Assembly: GCF_947486615.1 (NCBI RefSeq)
Contig: NZ_CANKUD010000004.1
Location: 124,001-188,000 of the forward strand
DNA length: 64,000 bases
Direction of reading: 5' to 3'
From: an uncultured Modestobacter sp.
Lineage (GTDB): Bacteria; Actinomycetota; Actinomycetes; Mycobacteriales; Geodermatophilaceae
The translations under genes and the position numbers were made by a program. The notes under the pieces are model-generated. The model was given only the letters and a program-made list of their open reading frames with translations, searched no databases and was not told the origin of the DNA. Positions 49,010-57,410 of this stretch are shown piece after piece; the stretch's first letter is position 1, and each line of letters opens with the position of its first letter.

Positions 49010-50068
49010 TCAGGGGGCGGGGCGCAGGGGGGCGGTGGCGAACTCGCGCATGCCGTCGGCGAAGGCGACCCGGGCGCGGTAGCCGAGCTCGCTCTCGGCG
49101 CGCACGGGGGAGGCGACCACGTGCCGGACGTCGCCGATCCGGTACTCGCCGGTGACCTCCGGCGCCGGGCCGCCGAACGCCTCGGCCAGCGCTGCGGCCA
49201 TGTCGCCCACGGTGTGCGGCACGCCCGAGGCGACGTTGTAGGCCCGCAGCGACGAGTCCGGGGGAGTGGCCTGCAGGGACAGCAGGTTGGCTTGCGCGAC
49301 GTCGGTGACGTGCACGAAGTCCCGCTGCTGGCCGCCGTCCTCGAACACCTTCGGCGCCCGGCCGGACTCCAGCGCGCTGCGGAAGATCGACGCCACCCCG
49401 GCGTAGGGGGTGTCCCGCGGCATGTGCGGGCCGTAGACGTTGTGGTACCTCAGCGCGATCGCGCCGCCCCCGGTCGAGCGGGCCCAGGCCGCGGCCAGGT
49501 GCTCCTGGGCGAGCTTGGTCGCGGCGTAGGTGTTGCGCGGGTCGGCCGGGGTGTCCTCGCCGACCTCGCCCCAGGTCAGCTGCCGGCCGCACACCGGGCA
49601 GGGCGGCTCGAACCGGCCGGCGTCCAGGTCGGCGCGGCGCCGCGGTGCGGCCGGGACGACGCCGTGCTCGGGGCACTCGTAGCGGCCCTCGCCGTAGACC
49701 ACCATGGAGCTGGCCAGCACCAGCCGGCCGATCTCCGCCCGGGCCATCGCGGCCAGCAGGACCGCCGTCCCGAGGTCGTTGATGCCGGCGTAGTCGGGCA
49801 TGTCCTGCACGTCGATGCCCAGGCCGACCATCGCCGCCTGGTGGCAGACCGCGTCCACGCCGTCCAGGGCGCGGTCGACGGCGTCCCGGTCGCGCACGTC
49901 GCCGACCTGCAGATCGACGCCGTCCAGGCCGGGCACGCCGTCGGCGTAGCGCGGGTGGACGGCCGGGAGCAGGGCGTCGAGCACCCGTACCTCGTGGCCG
50001 GCCTCCCGGCAGGCGGCGACGACGTGCGAGCCGATGAAGCCCGCCCCTCCGGTGATCAGGATGCGCAC
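49010..50068 (-). CDS. NAD-dependent sugar epimerase, dTDP-L-rhamnose 4-epimerase-like
   Basis: 352-aa extended SDR. RILITGGAGFIGSHVV binds NAD; the catalytic Tyr/Lys are in NTYAATKLAQEH and the Ser in SSMVVYG. A Cys-containing insert (YECPEHG ... PPCPVCGRQLTW, about residues 130-165) is characteristic of the dTDP-L-rhamnose 4-epimerase-like branch, so a zinc site is possible. GTG 50068 makes RILITGG the N-terminus. Head-to-head with tagA (26 bp apart). Confidence 0.85.
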   Translation of the reverse strand: MRILITGGAGFIGSHVVAACREAGHEVRVLDALLPAVHPRYADGVPGLDGVDLQVGDVRDRDAVDRALDGVDAVCHQAAMVGLGIDVQDMPDYAGINDLGTAVLLAAMARAEIGRLVLASSMVVYGEGRYECPEHGVVPAAPRRRADLDAGRFEPPCPVCGRQLTWGEVGEDTPADPRNTYAATKLAQEHLAAAWARSTGGGAIALRYHNVYGPHMPRDTPYAGVASIFRSALESGRAPKVFEDGGQQRDFVHVTDVAQANLLSLQATPPDSSLRAYNVASGVPHTVGDMAAALAEAFGGPAPEVTGEYRIGDVRHVVASPVRAESELGYRARVAFADGMREFATAPLRPAP

Positions 50069-50094
50069 GACCGCAGACGCTAGCTTCGGCACCC

Positions 50095-50672
50095 GTGGAG
50101 CGCCCCCGGAACACCGACGAGCTGCCGCGCTGTGGCTGGGCGACCAGCGCGCCCGAGTACGTCCGGTACCACGACGAGGAGTGGGGGGTGCCGCTGCGCG
50201 GGGACGACGCGCTCTACGAGCGGCTCACCCTGGAGGCCTTCCAGTCCGGGCTCTCCTGGATCACCATCCTGCGCAAGCGCCCGGCCTTCCGGGCCGCGTT
50301 CGCCGGCTTCGCCATCCCCGTGGTGGCCGCGTTCACCGAGGCGGACGTCGAGCGGCTGATGGCGGATGCGGGCATCGTCCGCAACCGCGCCAAGGTGACT
50401 GCCGCGGTGCGAAACGCCCGGGCGGCGCTCGAGGTCCCGGAGGGGCTGTCGGCGCTGCTGTGGTCCTTCGCCCCGACCGCTGCGCGCCCGCGACCGCAGG
50501 GGCTCGCCGACGTCCCGGCCACCCGGAGTCGGTTGCGCTGGCCAAGGAGCTGAAGCGGCGGGGGTTCTCCTTCGTCGGACCGACCACCTCCTACGCCCTG
50601 ATGCAGGCCACCGGGATGGTCGACGACCACGTCGCCGGCTGTTTCCGGGCGGGGGAGACGCACCCGGACTGA
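50095..50672 (+). pseudogene. tagA: DNA-3-methyladenine glycosylase I with a frameshift
   Basis: The reading frame from GTG 50095 encodes the Tag N-terminus (RCGWATSAPEYVRYHDEEWGVPL, then SGLSWITILRKRPAFRAAF) up to LADVPAT at about 50520. The remaining conserved part, PESVALAKELKRRGFSFVGPTT and MVDDHVAGCF with the zinc-binding His and Cys, continues in the next frame to 50672. One extra C in the run at 50522-50524 would restore ATPESVALAK. Either a real inactivating mutation or a sequencing error; Tag excises 3-methyladenine from alkylated DNA. Confidence 0.85.
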
Positions 50673-50786
50673 GGGGTCCGGGTTGGTCGATGGCCGGGAA
50701 TACGGGATCATGGGGCGAGAGCTCTGCACGAACAGTCGCCACACCACGGCCAGCCGGTCCGTGGGTGGCCGGTGAAGGAGGCACGC

Positions 50787-50954
50787 ATGGCGGCCATGAA
50801 GCCGCGTACGGGTGAAGGTCCCCTCGAGGTCACCAAGGAGGGCCGCGGCCTGGTCATGCGCGTCCCGCTGGAGGGTGGCGGCCGGCTGGTCGTCGAGCTG
50901 TCCCCCGATGAGGCGAGCGCCCTCTCCGAGGCCCTGAAGGGCGCGACCAGCTGA
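50787..50954 (+). CDS. DUF3117 family protein
   Basis: 55-aa protein (MAAMKPRTGEGPLEVTKEG at the start), extremely conserved in actinomycetes. Sequence continues RGLVMRVPLEGGGRLVVELSPDEA, consistent with a small beta-rich fold. Function is unknown. ATG 50787 with GGAGG upstream. Its stop overlaps an in-frame CTG that may start the downstream aminopeptidase. Confidence 0.93.
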   Translation: MAAMKPRTGEGPLEVTKEGRGLVMRVPLEGGGRLVVELSPDEASALSEALKGATS

Positions 50955-51061
50955 ACACCGACGCGAGTCTGCCTCCGGGCAGCCCCGCGATCGACGACGC
51001 GGCCCCGGCCGCCGGCAGCACGCCGGCGACCGGGGTCGCGCCGTTCCCGCGGGTCGAGGTC

Positions 51062-52576
51062 GTGCCGGCGCTCCCGGCCCTGGGTGAGGACGACGTCCTG
51101 GCCGTGCCGGTGGGCGCGAAGGGCGCACTGCCCGACTGGCTCACCGCGGCAGCCGAGCCGCCGGTCGACCCGGGGCTCCTCGCCGGCGCCCTGGCCGACA
51201 CCGGCAACGGGGGCAGGCCCGGCGGGATCACGAACGTGCCGATCGCCGGCCGACGGCCGCGCAGCGTGCTGGCCGTCGGGGTGGGCGACGCGACCCTGCC
51301 GCACCTGCGCTCCTACGTCGCGGTCGCCGTCCGGCGCGGGCAGACCCTCGCCGAGTCCGGCGCCCGGCGGCTGGTGCTGCCGCTGGACACCGGGGTCGCC
51401 CCGGCCGGGGCCGACGAGGTGCGCACCGCCGTGGAGACCGCGCTGCTGGCCGGCTACCGCTTCCGGGACACCTCGGCCCCGCACCCGCCCCGACTCGCCG
51501 AGGTGCTCGTGGTCGCCGCGGACGCCGACGACCCGGCGGTGACCGCCGGTGAGGTGGCCGGCCGGCTCGCCGCGGAGTCGGTGGCCTGGGCGCGCGACCT
51601 GGTCAACACCCCGAGCAGCACCAAGACCCCGGCCTGGCTGGCCGACCGCGCGGTCGAGCGGCTGGGCGGCCTCCCGCACGTGCAGGTGTCCGTGCTCGGG
51701 CCGGACGAGCTCGCCGCCGGCGGCTTCGGCGGCGTGCTGGCCGTCGGTGGGGGGTCGGCGAACCCGCCCCGGGTCGTGGTCGCCAGCTATCGGCCGCCGG
51801 GTGCCGGTACCGGGCACCCGGTGCTGGTCGGCAAGGGCATCACCTTCGACACCGGCGGCATCTCGATCAAGACCAACGCCGGCATGCGGGAGATGAAGAC
51901 CGACATGGCCGGCGCCGCCACCGTGCTCGCCGCCGTGGACGCCGCGGCCCGGCTCGAGCTGCCGGTGGCGGTGAGCGCCGTTGCCGCGCTGGCCGAGAAC
52001 GCGGTCTCCGGTGCCGCCTACCGGCCGGCCGACGTGGTGCGGCACGTCGGTGGGCGCACAACCGAGGTGCGCAACACCGACGCCGAGGGCCGGATGGTGC
52101 TCGCCGACGCGCTGGCGCACGCCCGGCTGTCGCTGGGCGCCACCGTGCTGGTCGACGTGGCGACCCTGACCGGGGCGATGAAGACCGCGCTGGGCGCCCG
52201 CACCGCCGGCCTCTACGTCACCGCCGACGGCCTGGCCGACGCGCTGGGCACCGCCGCCGGGCACGCCGGGGAGGCGGTCTGGCGGATGCCGCTGTCGGGG
52301 GAGCACGTCGGGCACCTGCGCGCCCAGCTGGACTCCGAGGTGGCCGACGCGAACAACGCGCCGGGCAACCCCGGCTCGACCACCGCGGCGCTGTTCCTGC
52401 AGCCCTTCGCCGGGGAGCTGCCGTGGGCGCACCTGGACGTCGCGGGCCCGGCGCGGTCGGGCAGCGACGAGGCGGAGGTGGTCAAGGGCGGCACCGGGTT
52501 CGGCGTCCGCACGCTGCTGCGCTGGCTGGAGGCGGGAGCGCCGGCCGACGTGCCCGGCCCGATCGTGCGCGACTGA
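51062..52576 (+). CDS. pepA: leucyl aminopeptidase (M17 family)
   Basis: 504-aa hexameric dizinc exopeptidase. Metal and catalytic residues are in GKGITFDTGGISIKTNAGMREMKTDMAGAA and the signature NTDAEGRMVLADAL. The N-terminal macro-like domain begins PALPALGEDDVLAVPVGAKG. GTG 51062 is the first conventional start, but the same frame is open back to CTG 50951, overlapping the DUF3117 stop, and encodes a plausible first beta strand (PFPRVEVV). The true start may therefore be 50951, adding 37 residues. Confidence 0.9.
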   Translation: MPALPALGEDDVLAVPVGAKGALPDWLTAAAEPPVDPGLLAGALADTGNGGRPGGITNVPIAGRRPRSVLAVGVGDATLPHLRSYVAVAVRRGQTLAESGARRLVLPLDTGVAPAGADEVRTAVETALLAGYRFRDTSAPHPPRLAEVLVVAADADDPAVTAGEVAGRLAAESVAWARDLVNTPSSTKTPAWLADRAVERLGGLPHVQVSVLGPDELAAGGFGGVLAVGGGSANPPRVVVASYRPPGAGTGHPVLVGKGITFDTGGISIKTNAGMREMKTDMAGAATVLAAVDAAARLELPVAVSAVAALAENAVSGAAYRPADVVRHVGGRTTEVRNTDAEGRMVLADALAHARLSLGATVLVDVATLTGAMKTALGARTAGLYVTADGLADALGTAAGHAGEAVWRMPLSGEHVGHLRAQLDSEVADANNAPGNPGSTTAALFLQPFAGELPWAHLDVAGPARSGSDEAEVVKGGTGFGVRTLLRWLEAGAPADVPGPIVRD

Positions 52577-52655
52577 ACGGTTGTCCCGGCCGGTCGGCGG
52601 GCACGTCCCAGGTCGAGCCGCGCCACCGGCGCGACCGGACCGAGGGGGAACAGCC

Positions 52656-52829
52656 GTGAGCATGATGGACAAGGCCAAGGGCGCGCTGAACAGCGACAAG
52701 GGCGAGCAGGCCAGCGACAAGGCCCTGGACAAGGGCGAGCAGTTCGCCGACAAGAAGAGCGGTGGCAACCACGACGCCCAGATCGACAAGGGGCGCGACG
52801 CCGCCGACGGCAAGATCGGCAACCAGTAA
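52656..52829 (+). CDS. Rv0909-like (MT0933-type) antitoxin family small protein
   Basis: 57-aa highly charged protein rich in Lys, Asp and Gly: MDKAKGALNSDKGEQASDKA followed by similar degenerate repeats. It resembles the MT0933-like antitoxin family (mycobacterial Rv0909, whose partner toxin is an SRPBCC protein). No candidate toxin is adjacent, so it may be a solitary relative or a stress-type hydrophilic protein. GTG 52656 behind GAGGGGGA. Confidence 0.7.
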   Translation: MSMMDKAKGALNSDKGEQASDKALDKGEQFADKKSGGNHDAQIDKGRDAADGKIGNQ

Positions 52830-52902
52830 CCGGACGGTCCCGGCGGCTGGGGCCCTGAGCCTCAGCCGCCACCGGCCCGCCGGGTCGGGCAGGATCGGGC
52901 GG

Positions 52903-54363
52903 ATGAGTGAGGAACAGCGCGGCGTCGTCTTCCCGGCCGGCCCGGACGGCCGGCGCAGCACCGCCACGCTCGGCCGCGCGGTGATCGCCGACGCGCTGCG
53001 CCCGGTCGACCCGACCGGCGCGCGGGCGGCCGAGCAGGAGACCAACTGGCGGGCGGGCTACCTGGCCCACGTGCGCCGCACCGTGGAGGCCGGGCTCTCG
53101 TCCCGCGAGGCGGCCCTGTCGATCGCCGGTGCCGGGCTGGACTCCCTGCACGACCGGATGCGGGTGGCCGGCCCGGACGGCGAGCAGGAGCTGGCCACGC
53201 TGCGCACCGCCCCGGCGGCGCACCGGCTCGGGACCGTCGAGCTGCGCGGGGAGGCCGAGCCCGAGCGGGAGCTGTCGCTGCCCTACCGCGGCGGCCGGCT
53301 GCGCGGGGACGACCTGCACCGCCGGCTGGCCGCATGGGTCGCGGCCGGGGTGATCGAGCCGAGCTGCGCCGAGGCGGTGTACACCGTGGCCGAGCACCCC
53401 CAGTGGCTGGCGCTGCCCGACCACACGGTCGCCGTGCTGGGCGCGGGTGCGGAGATGGGGCCGCTCACCGCGCTGCTCCGCTGGGGCGCCCGGGTGGCTG
53501 CGGTCGACCTGCCCCGGCCGGCGCTGTGGCAGCGGGTGCTGGACACCGCCCGCCGCGGCGCGGGCACGCTGCTGGTGCCCACGAGCGCGGACGGCGACCT
53601 GGCGAGCACCGCGGGGGCCGACCTGATCGCCGGGGTGCCCGAGGTGGGCGACTGGCTGACCGACCTGCCGGGCGTGCCGGTGCTCGGCAACTACGTCTAC
53701 GCCGACGGGGCCACCAACGTGCGGGTGTCCACGGCGGTCGACGCACTCACCCTGCGGCTGGCCGCGGCCCGCCCGGACCTGGCGCTGGGGTTCCTGGCCA
53801 CCCCGACCGACGTCTTCGCCGTCCCCGCCGAGGCGGTCGAGTTCTCCGTCGCTGCCTACGCCCGGCGCCCCCGGACCGCGAAGCTGCTGGGCCGCCCGCT
53901 GCGCACGCTGTCCGCCGGTCGGCTGCTCACCCGCGGCTACCTGCCCGGTGCCGACCCCGGGGTCAACGACAGCCTGGTGCCGCAGCAGGGCCCGAACTAC
54001 GCGCTGGCCAAGCGGCTGCAGCGCTGGCGGGCCCAGGTCGCCCGGGCGGCGGGGAGCACGGTGTCGATGAACGTCGCCCCGCCCACCCGCACCCGCTCGG
54101 TGGTGAAGAACCGGGCGCTGGCCGCGGCCTACGCCGGGGCGCACCGGTTCGGTGTCGAGGTGTTCGAGCCGGCCACGTCGAACGTGCTGATGGCCGCGCT
54201 GCTGGTGCACGACCTGCACACCGGCGGCGGGCCGGCGCACGCCCACCCGTGGCAGGACGAGGCGTACGCGGCTGCGCACGGCGGGCTCTGGCGCAGCCCC
54301 TACGCCCCGCGCAGCGCGCTGGGGCTGGCCGCGGTGCTCGGGGTGGCCGGCGCCCGGGGCTGA
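52903..54363 (+). CDS. conserved protein of unknown function with a Rossmann-like motif
   Basis: 486-aa protein I cannot place in a named family. The N-terminal about 180 residues are helical (NWRAGYLAHVRRTVEAGLSS, EAALSIAGAGLDSLHDRM). A nucleotide-binding-like segment follows: VAVLGAGAEMGPLTALLRWGARVAAVDLPRP near residues 170-200. The C-terminal half has NVRVSTAVDALTLRLAAARPDL and NVAPPTRTRSVVKNRALAAAYAGAH. No signal peptide or membrane helix. Possibly an NAD(P)- or SAM-dependent enzyme. ATG 52903; single gene. Confidence 0.75.
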   Translation: MSEEQRGVVFPAGPDGRRSTATLGRAVIADALRPVDPTGARAAEQETNWRAGYLAHVRRTVEAGLSSREAALSIAGAGLDSLHDRMRVAGPDGEQELATLRTAPAAHRLGTVELRGEAEPERELSLPYRGGRLRGDDLHRRLAAWVAAGVIEPSCAEAVYTVAEHPQWLALPDHTVAVLGAGAEMGPLTALLRWGARVAAVDLPRPALWQRVLDTARRGAGTLLVPTSADGDLASTAGADLIAGVPEVGDWLTDLPGVPVLGNYVYADGATNVRVSTAVDALTLRLAAARPDLALGFLATPTDVFAVPAEAVEFSVAAYARRPRTAKLLGRPLRTLSAGRLLTRGYLPGADPGVNDSLVPQQGPNYALAKRLQRWRAQVARAAGSTVSMNVAPPTRTRSVVKNRALAAAYAGAHRFGVEVFEPATSNVLMAALLVHDLHTGGGPAHAHPWQDEAYAAAHGGLWRSPYAPRSALGLAAVLGVAGARG

Positions 54364-54424
54364 TCCGCCCGGGGTGCGCCCCGCGCAGCGCGCCGGGGCT
54401 GGGGGTGGCCGGCGCCGGGGCTGA
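54304..54424. repeat. degenerate duplication of the 3' end of the 52903-54363 gene
   Basis: The last 60 bp of the gene (54304-54363, ending gccggcgcccggggctga) are followed 14 bp later by a shortened copy (54378-54424) that keeps gccccgcgcagcgcg, gggtggccggcgcc and ggggctga but lacks an internal 12-13 bp. It looks like a tandem duplication that has decayed after the stop codon. Confidence 0.85.
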
Positions 54425-54479
54425 TGCGGTCAGGCGTGTTCCGTTGCCGTCGCCGGCCGGGCACCCCTACGGTCGCGCC

Positions 54480-55187
54480 ATGTCGCCCGGAGCCGAACCG
54501 ACCACGGCGGTCCGGCCACGTCCACGGCCCTCGCCGCGGGCCCCCTGGACCGCGGTGCGGGTGGCCCTGGTCGTGCTCTGGCTGGGCATCGCGCTGGCCA
54601 CCGTCCTCACCGGCCAGCGCGCGGCGTCCCTGGCCGACCTGCGGACCGCCGTCGACAGCGGCCGGGTGGACGAGGTGCGGGTCAGCCAGGGGCTGGAGCC
54701 GGGGACCGTCGGCTCCGCCGTGCAGTCGGCGGTGTGGCGCGCGGGTCCGGTCACGCGGCGCACCGAGGTCTGGGTCGCCAGCCCCGGGGTCGCCGTCCCG
54801 CAGGACACCCGACCCCGGATCTCCGGCGACCTGGCCGACGAGCTGCGCGTGACCGCCCCGGGCTTGCGCGTCGTGCCGCTGGTGGAGCCGTTCTCCTGGT
54901 CGGAGGTGGCGGGCTGGCGGGTGCCGACCTGGGTCGGTGCGCTCCTGCTGGTCGACGGGCTGGCGGTGCTGTTGCTGCTCGGCGGTGGTCCACCGCCGGC
55001 GCGGGCCACCCGCTGGGCCTGGTTCTGGCTGAGCTGGCCGCCGGTCGGCAACCTGGCGTTCCCGCTGCTCTCCGGGCCGTTCCCGGGGCTGCCGGCGCCA
55101 CGCCCCGGTGGGCGGCGGCTCACCGGGGGCTGGGTGTTCCTGCTCTGTCTCGTGCTGGGCGTCGGCTTCTTCGGCGCCGCCCGCTGA
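54480..55187 (+). CDS. membrane protein of unknown function
   Basis: 235-aa protein. A Pro/Arg-rich N-terminus precedes a first helix (WTAVRVALVVLWLGIALATVL); a soluble domain of about 100 residues (ASLADLRTAVDSGRVDEVRVS) resembles the small extracytoplasmic domain of FtsH only superficially; then two to three further helices follow. No family recognised. ATG 54480 lacks a good ribosome-binding site. It stands alone between repeats. Confidence 0.65.
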   Translation: MSPGAEPTTAVRPRPRPSPRAPWTAVRVALVVLWLGIALATVLTGQRAASLADLRTAVDSGRVDEVRVSQGLEPGTVGSAVQSAVWRAGPVTRRTEVWVASPGVAVPQDTRPRISGDLADELRVTAPGLRVVPLVEPFSWSEVAGWRVPTWVGALLLVDGLAVLLLLGGGPPPARATRWAWFWLSWPPVGNLAFPLLSGPFPGLPAPRPGGRRLTGGWVFLLCLVLGVGFFGAAR

Positions 55188-55204
55188 CCGGCGCCCGGGA
55201 GCTC

Positions 55205-55237
55205 CGCTCAGGGGCCGCTCAGGGGCCGCTCAGGGGC
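55205..55237. repeat. three tandem 11-bp repeats upstream of the ABC exporter
   Basis: Unit cgctcaggggc repeated three times without gap, about 120 bp before the ABC ATPase gene; related caggg motifs continue to 55270. It could be an operator array for a regulator of the exporter, or only slippage. Confidence 0.7.
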
Positions 55238-55354
55238 GCAGGTCGGGGGCGGGTCAGGGTCGGTTCAGGGCGCTCCCCGATGTCCGCGGCGCGGCTCCGC
55301 CGACAGGCTCGTCGGCATGGACACCACCTCCTCCGCCCGCCCCGGGGGGACGCT

Positions 55355-56296
55355 GTGATCGTCGCCCGGGGACTCACCAAGACCTACGGACCCAAGACCG
55401 CCGTCGACGACCTGAGCTTCACCGTCGAGCCCGGCCGGGTGACCGGCTTCCTCGGCCCGAACGGGGCCGGCAAGTCCACGACGATGCGGATGCTGCTGGG
55501 CCTGGACCGCCCGACGTCCGGCAGCGCGACCGTGAACGGCCGGTCCTATGCCGCATCGCCCGCGCCGCTGCGCGAGGTCGGCGCGCTGCTGGAGGCACGG
55601 GCCCTGCACCCGGGCCGCAGCGCCCGCGACCACCTGCGCTGGCTGGCCGCCAGCAACGGCATCCCGCGCGCCCGGATCGACCAGGTGCTGGACCTGGTCG
55701 GGCTGGAGGCGGTGGCCGACCAGCGGGTGGGCCGGTTCTCCCTCGGCATGGGCCAGCGGCTGGGCATCGCGGTCGCGCTGCTCGGGGACCCACCGGTCGT
55801 CGTCCTGGACGAGCCGGTCAACGGGCTGGACCCCGAGGGCATCCGCTGGGTGCGGAACCTCGCCCGGGAGCTGGCCGGGCAGGGGCGGACGGTGCTCGTC
55901 TCCAGCCACCTGATGAGCGAGATGGCTCTCACCGCCGACCACCTGATCGTGGTCGGTCGCGGCCGGATGCTGGCCGACTGCTCGATGAGCCGGTTCATCG
56001 CCGACCACGCCGCCTCCTACGTGCGGGTGCGCAGCCCCCGGACCGCGGAGGTGGAGACCCTGCTGCGTCAGCACGGCCTGGACGTCGACCGGCAGGACGT
56101 CGACCGGCAGGACGGCGAGCTCCGGGTGCAGGGGCTGGACGCCGCCGGCATCGGCGAGCTCGTCGGCGGGGCCGGGCTGCACCTGCACGAGCTGACCCTG
56201 GTGCAGTCCTCGCTGGAGGACGCCTTCATGACCCTGACCGCCGACAGCGTCGAGTACGCCGCCCACCAGACCGAGACCGCAGGAGCCCTCCGATGA
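55355..56296 (+). CDS. ABC transporter ATP-binding protein (ABC-2 exporter type)
   Basis: 313-aa ATPase. Walker A GPNGAGKST, signature SLGMGQRLGIA, Walker B VVVLDEPVNGLD, H-loop SSHLMSEM. The C-terminal extension (about 220-313) is typical of drug/lantibiotic-type exporters. It contains an in-frame 15-bp tandem duplication (56091-56120) giving DVDRQDVDRQ. GTG 55355 begins IVARGLTKTYGPK. Overlaps the permease gene (ATGA). Substrate unknown. Confidence 0.9.
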   Translation: MIVARGLTKTYGPKTAVDDLSFTVEPGRVTGFLGPNGAGKSTTMRMLLGLDRPTSGSATVNGRSYAASPAPLREVGALLEARALHPGRSARDHLRWLAASNGIPRARIDQVLDLVGLEAVADQRVGRFSLGMGQRLGIAVALLGDPPVVVLDEPVNGLDPEGIRWVRNLARELAGQGRTVLVSSHLMSEMALTADHLIVVGRGRMLADCSMSRFIADHAASYVRVRSPRTAEVETLLRQHGLDVDRQDVDRQDGELRVQGLDAAGIGELVGGAGLHLHELTLVQSSLEDAFMTLTADSVEYAAHQTETAGALR

Positions 56297-57162
56297 GCGC
56301 CGGCCCGACGACCAGTGCGGCCCCGCTCCCGTCTGCAGCCGGCCCGGACGTCGTCCGGTTGGACCCGGACCGGCACGTGCCCGGCCGGCGCGCCCCCGGC
56401 TTCGGCGCGGCGCTGAACGCGGAGTGGATCAAGTTCTGGACCGTGCGCTCCAGCCGCTGGTCGCTGGGGCTGCTGTTCGCGCTGGGCGCCGGCCTCACCA
56501 CGCTGATCTGCTGGGGCGCGGCCCGGGACCTCGCCGCCGGTGCCACGACGGAGGTGCCGGAGACCTTCATCACCTTCGGTCTGCTCTTCTCCCAGCTGAC
56601 CGCGGTGGCACTGGGCGCGCTGGTGGTCACCAGTGAGTACGGCACCGGCATGGTCCGGGCGACGCTGACCGCGGTGCCCCGGCGCGGCCGGGTCCTGGCG
56701 GCCAAGGCGGTCGTGCTCGCCGGCGTGCTGTTCGTCGCCGGCGTCGTCACCGCCTTCGCCGGCTACCTGGGTGGCAACTGGTTCCTCGACCGGGAGGGCT
56801 TCGGCGTCGCACTGTCCGACGACGGAGTGCTCCGCGCGCTGGTCGGCAACGGGCTCTACCTGGCGGGCCTGGGTCTGTTCGCCATGGCGCTCGGGCTGCT
56901 GGTGCGGCACACCGCCGCGGCGCTGACCGTGGGCATCGCGCTGGTGCTGGTCGTCGGCAACCTGGCCTACGCGCTGCCCGGCGCCTGGGGGGAGTGGGTG
57001 GCCAAGGTGATGCCCGGCAACGCCGGTGGCACGGTCGCCCAGGTGCTCCCCTTCAACGGCGGTGCAGTGCTGGGGCCGTGGACCGGGTTCGGGGTCTTCG
57101 CCGCCGAGACGGCGGCGCTGCTGATCGTGGCCACCCTCGTCTTCCGCCGCCGCGACGCCTGA
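56293..57162 (+). CDS. ABC-2 type transporter permease
   Basis: 289-aa membrane protein with six helices, starting after a 40-residue hydrophilic N-terminus: LNAEWIKFWTVRSSRWSLGLLFALGAG is the typical ABC-2 opening, and LLIVATLVFRRRDA the typical close. Conserved VTSEYGTGMVRATL motif. Coupled to the ATPase gene upstream. No regulator adjacent, apart from the 11-bp repeats. Confidence 0.9.
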   Translation: MSAGPTTSAAPLPSAAGPDVVRLDPDRHVPGRRAPGFGAALNAEWIKFWTVRSSRWSLGLLFALGAGLTTLICWGAARDLAAGATTEVPETFITFGLLFSQLTAVALGALVVTSEYGTGMVRATLTAVPRRGRVLAAKAVVLAGVLFVAGVVTAFAGYLGGNWFLDREGFGVALSDDGVLRALVGNGLYLAGLGLFAMALGLLVRHTAAALTVGIALVLVVGNLAYALPGAWGEWVAKVMPGNAGGTVAQVLPFNGGAVLGPWTGFGVFAAETAALLIVATLVFRRRDA

Positions 57163-57181
57163 GGCCGACCTGCTCGGTCCC

Positions 57182-57212
57182 GTGCCCGGTCCGCTGCCAG
57201 CGGGCCGGGCAC
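57182..57212 (+). terminator. hairpin after the ABC exporter genes
   Basis: Arms gtgcccggtccgct / agcgggccgggcac (57182-57195 with 57199-57212) around a 3-nt loop, with one G-T wobble, begin 20 bp after the permease stop. Likely terminator of the ABC unit. Confidence 0.7.
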
Positions 57213-57239
57213 CGGCGCGTGCATGGCTGGGTGTGCGCG

Positions 57240-57379
57240 GACGGCGGCGTGCTCCCTCCGGACGGCGGCGTGCTCCCTCCCGACGGCAGCGTGCTCCCTC
57301 CGGACGGCAGTGTGCTCCCTCCCGACGGCGGCGTGCTCCCTCCCGACGGCAGCGTGCTCCCTCCGGACGGCGGCGTGCC
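57240..57379. repeat. 21-bp minisatellite, six full copies plus a partial one
   Basis: Unit gacggcRgcgtgctccctccS, with only two or three variable positions, is repeated head to tail in the gap between the convergent exporter and desaturase genes. The period is a multiple of three and one plus-strand frame would read DGGVLPP repeatedly, but it has no start, ribosome site or ordinary gene context, so I regard it as noncoding. Confidence 0.92.
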
Positions 57380-57410
57380 CGGTACCCGGCTGCTGAGCCC
57401 GCCGACCGGC

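Noticed and set aside
57240-57379. CRISPR array
   Set aside because: Repeats are contiguous with no unique spacers and there are no cas genes.
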